The notes under the pieces are model-generated. The model was not told the origin of the DNA, ran no database searches, and worked only from the letters and a program-made list of their open reading frames with translations. From assembly GCA_003221435.1 (NCBI GenBank), contig QHRS01000215.1:1-7986 (forward strand): 7,986 nucleotides of DNA. The letters run 5' to 3'. This stretch comes from Candidatus Rokuibacteriota bacterium. Its GTDB lineage: Bacteria; Methylomirabilota; Methylomirabilia; Rokubacteriales; CSP1-6. Below, piece after piece: positions 6,367 to 7,986 of the stretch (its first letter is position 1; every line of letters starts with the position of its first letter). The position numbers were made by a program, and so were the translations under genes.

Positions 6367-7745
6367 CAGGACTCCGGCAGCGCGCGGACCAGGGCCCGGA
6401 ACACATCGCCCCGGTGCTCGAAGTTGTCGAACATGTCGAACGACGCGCAGGCGGGCGACAGGAGGACGACGTCGCCTGGCTCGGCGAGCCTGCGCGCCTC
6501 ACTGATCGCCGCGTCCAGGGTCGACGCCGCGCCGGTCGGGATGCCCGCGGCCGCGAGCGCGTGACCGACCTTCTCGCCATCCTCGCCGATCAGCACCGCG
6601 TGCCTCACACGCCCGCGCGCGGCCTCCGCCAGCGGCTCGAAATCCTGCCCCTTGCCCTTGCCTCCCGCGATCAACACGATCCGCTCCGTGAAGCTCTCGA
6701 GCGCCTTGATCGTCGAGGCGACGTTGGTGCCCTTGGAGTCGTTGTAGAAAGCCACCCCGCCGGCGGCGCGCACGAACTCGATCCGGTGCGGCACGCCGCG
6801 GAACAGTCCAATGCCCCGGCGGATCGTCTCCGGCGCCATGCCGGTCCAGAGCGCGCACGCGGTCGCCGCGAGCACGTTCTCCACGTTGTGCTGTCCGCGG
6901 AGCGAGATCTCGGCCAGCGGACAGATTGCCTCGGGATGGCCGTTCAGCCCGGCCACGATCCAGCCGTCCCGCACGGACACGCCGCGGTCGAGCGGCTCGA
7001 GGCGGCTGAACCAGAGCACGTGTGCGGAGGTGCGGCCGGCCAGACCGCGCGTGACCTCGTCGTCCAAGTTCAGCACGGCGCAGTCGACCGGCGTCTGGTT
7101 CTCGAAGATCCGCGCCTTGACCTGGACGTAGGCCGCAAAGGTCTTGTGCCGGTCGAGGTGATCGGGCGACACGTTCAGGACCGCCGCGACCCGCGGCCGG
7201 AAGGCGTCGATCGTCGCGAGCTGGAAGCTCGACACCTCGGCCACGATGATGCCATCGGCGGGGAAGGTCAGCGCGTGGGCGGCGAGCGGCGTCCCGATGT
7301 TGCCGCCGACCAGCACGGCGCGCGCCTGCTGGCGCAGGAGCGCACCCAGCAGCGCCGTCGTCGTGGTCTTGCCATTGGTGCCGGTGATCGCGATCGTCTC
7401 GGCTTCCATCGCGCGCCACGCGAGCTCCAGCTCGCCGATCACCGGCACCGTGTCGGGGAGCTGGGCGAACACCGGCGTGTCCGCCGGCACGCCCGGGCTG
7501 ACGACGACCAGCTCGGCGCCCTGGAACACCTCGGCCGGATGGCCGCCGGCGCGCAGCCGGACGCCCAGCTTCTCGAGCCCGCGCGCCTCCGCACCGAGCG
7601 CCGACAGCGGCTTGTCATCGGTCGCGACGACCCGGGCGCCACACTCGACGAGGAGCCGGCAGGCCGCGACCCCGCTCCGAGCGAGCCCCACAACCGCGAC
7701 CCGCCGCCCCGTGAGCCACCGGCGATACGCCTGCCCCCGCGCCAT
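6366..7745 (-). CDS. murD: UDP-N-acetylmuramoylalanine--D-glutamate ligase MurD
   Basis: MurD adds D-Glu to UDP-MurNAc-L-Ala with ATP in the cytoplasm. From the preferred start the product has 459 residues, normal for the family. It shows the Rossmann start RRVAVVGLARSGVA (about 14-27), P-loop AITGTNGKTTTT (about 119-130), VAEVSSFQL, LNVSPDHLDRH, RGQHNVENVLAA, the C-terminal-domain motifs NDSKGTNVAST and IAGGKGKGQDF, and the terminal LLSPACASFDMFDNFEHRG. I chose the ATG at 7745 because GGAGGAGAGG stands six bases before it. An in-frame ATG at 7772 would add nine residues (MTIVEERRV) but lacks a good ribosome site and lies in the duplicated segment. The gene is intact and ends in TGATG, overlapping ftsW. 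Confidence 0.96.
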   Translation of the reverse strand: MARGQAYRRWLTGRRVAVVGLARSGVAACRLLVECGARVVATDDKPLSALGAEARGLEKLGVRLRAGGHPAEVFQGAELVVVSPGVPADTPVFAQLPDTVPVIGELELAWRAMEAETIAITGTNGKTTTTALLGALLRQQARAVLVGGNIGTPLAAHALTFPADGIIVAEVSSFQLATIDAFRPRVAAVLNVSPDHLDRHKTFAAYVQVKARIFENQTPVDCAVLNLDDEVTRGLAGRTSAHVLWFSRLEPLDRGVSVRDGWIVAGLNGHPEAICPLAEISLRGQHNVENVLAATACALWTGMAPETIRRGIGLFRGVPHRIEFVRAAGGVAFYNDSKGTNVASTIKALESFTERIVLIAGGKGKGQDFEPLAEAARGRVRHAVLIGEDGEKVGHALAAAGIPTGAASTLDAAISEARRLAEPGDVVLLSPACASFDMFDNFEHRGDVFRALVRALPES

Positions 7746-7751
7746 TACCCG

Positions 7752-7761
7752 CCTCTCCTCC
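7752..7761 (-). promoter_or_regulatory. Shine-Dalgarno site deciding the murD start
   Basis: GGAGGAGAGG precedes the ATG at 7745 by six bases. It lies just outside the duplicated unit, so only the real murD copy has it. If the alternative ATG at 7772 were used, this purine run would be inside the coding sequence. Confidence 0.7.
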
Positions 7762-7880
7762 ACTATGGTCATACGTCTCTCACCGGAGCTTGAGGGTCGT
7801 CAGCGCCAGCAATGCCAGGGCAAACGCCACGATCCAGAAGCGGACGATGATCTTCGGCTCGGCCCCCCCCGCCAGCTCGA
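7762..7880. repeat. 119-bp tandem duplication of the mraY-murD junction, unit next to murD
   Basis: Bases 7762-7862 match 7881-7981 at 94 of 101 positions with no gap, a period of exactly 119. The match continues more weakly to the window edge (three of five), so the second unit probably runs to about 7999, beyond the window. The unit holds the end of mraY, its stop, the short spacer and the ATGACCATAGT that also begins the longer murD frame. Confidence 0.93.
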
Positions 7881-7886
7881 ACTATG
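7780..7886 (-). pseudogene. Detached mraY C-terminal fragment between mraY and murD
   Basis: This unit encodes, in the mraY frame, FELAGGAEPK and then IIVRFWIVAFALALLALTTL and KLR with a TGA stop at 7780-7782. That is the last transmembrane helix and tail of MraY. The frame has no start: it is closed upstream by in-frame TAG and TGA codons in the copied murD leader. Against the true mraY end it has a Ser to Ala change, a further Ser to Ala and Trp to Gly near the G8 run, and four synonymous changes. It is a remnant or a misassembled allele, not a gene. Confidence 0.85.
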
Positions 7887-7986
7887 GTCATGCCTCTCTC
7901 ACCTGAGCTTGAGGGTCGTCAGCGCCAGCAGTGCCAGGGCGAACGAGACGATCCAGAAGCGGACGATGATCTTCGGCTCGGACCAC
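7881..7986. repeat. 119-bp tandem duplication, unit at the mraY end (cut by the window edge)
   Basis: This is the second unit of the tandem pair. It contains the authentic mraY 3' end and a copy of the leader ATGACCATAGT. The novel junction is at 7880/7881, where that leader runs directly into mraY-like sequence instead of murD. Confidence 0.9.
7899..7986 (-). CDS. mraY: Phospho-N-acetylmuramoyl-pentapeptide-transferase MraY, C-terminal end only
   Basis: MraY is the integral membrane enzyme that transfers phospho-MurNAc-pentapeptide to undecaprenyl phosphate, forming lipid I. Only the last 28 codons are in the window: WSEPKIIVRFW, then the final membrane helix IVSFALALLALTTL, then KLR and TGA. 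The EPK-IVRFWI block and the terminal TLKLR are characteristic of MraY C-termini. The gene continues past the right edge. Its position directly upstream of murD matches the classical dcw order. Confidence 0.9.
   Translation of the reverse strand, partial: WSEPKIIVRFWIVSFALALLALTTLKLR

Noticed and set aside
5281..7793. Long plus-strand open frames (427 and 459 codons) opposite ftsW and murD
   Set aside because: Same mirror effect; no motifs, no membrane or domain pattern, and the minus-strand genes are complete.
7762..7986. CRISPR or mobile-element repeat at the right edge
   Set aside because: There are only two units, both made of mraY-murD junction sequence, with no spacer pattern, no terminal inverted repeats and no transposase.

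Overview
The window is a GC-rich piece of a bacterial division and cell wall (dcw) cluster. Every recognisable gene is on the minus strand, so transcription runs from the right edge to the left. In that order it reads: mraY (3' end only), murD, ftsW, murC, murB, a 230-bp non-coding interval, ftsQ, ftsA and ftsZ (5' part, cut by the left edge). The very high GC, the protein sequences and this gene order suggest a high-GC Gram-negative lineage of the Methylomirabilota/Rokubacteria or deltaproteobacterial type. That placement is an impression from sequence style, not a search result.

Layout. At 7899-7986 is the last part of mraY. At 7762-7880 is a diverged tandem copy of the mraY tail plus the mraY-murD junction. 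murD (6366-7745), ftsW (5146-6366), murC (3813-5146) and murB (2935-3813) follow, each overlapping the next by one base (TGATG, TGATG, TAATG). The murB-ftsQ interval contains three perfect short inverted repeats and one barely supported 78-codon ORF. ftsQ (1848-2699) overlaps ftsA (604-1851) through GTGA. ftsZ begins at 527 behind a strong Shine-Dalgarno site.

How the genes work together: MraY makes lipid I from the UDP-MurNAc-pentapeptide that MurB, MurC and MurD help to build. FtsW polymerises lipid II at the septum. FtsZ, FtsA and FtsQ build the ring and recruit the septal machinery. The classical cluster order also has murG between ftsW and murC and ddl between murB and ftsQ. Both are missing here.

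The most notable features are four irregularities in a row of essential genes. (1) ftsZ lacks about 26 codons including part of the GTP-binding site and is out of frame afterwards. (2) murC lacks about 16 codons and is out of frame afterwards. (3) murG is absent from a perfectly coupled ftsW-murC junction. (4) The mraY-murD junction is tandemly duplicated with mostly synonymous divergence between copies. Essential genes should not be broken together in a living cell, so a mosaic or faulty assembly from closely related strains is my leading explanation. A real rearranged, redundant cluster is the alternative. I see no CRISPR array, transposase, tRNA or rRNA, and no convincing novel defence or mobile system.
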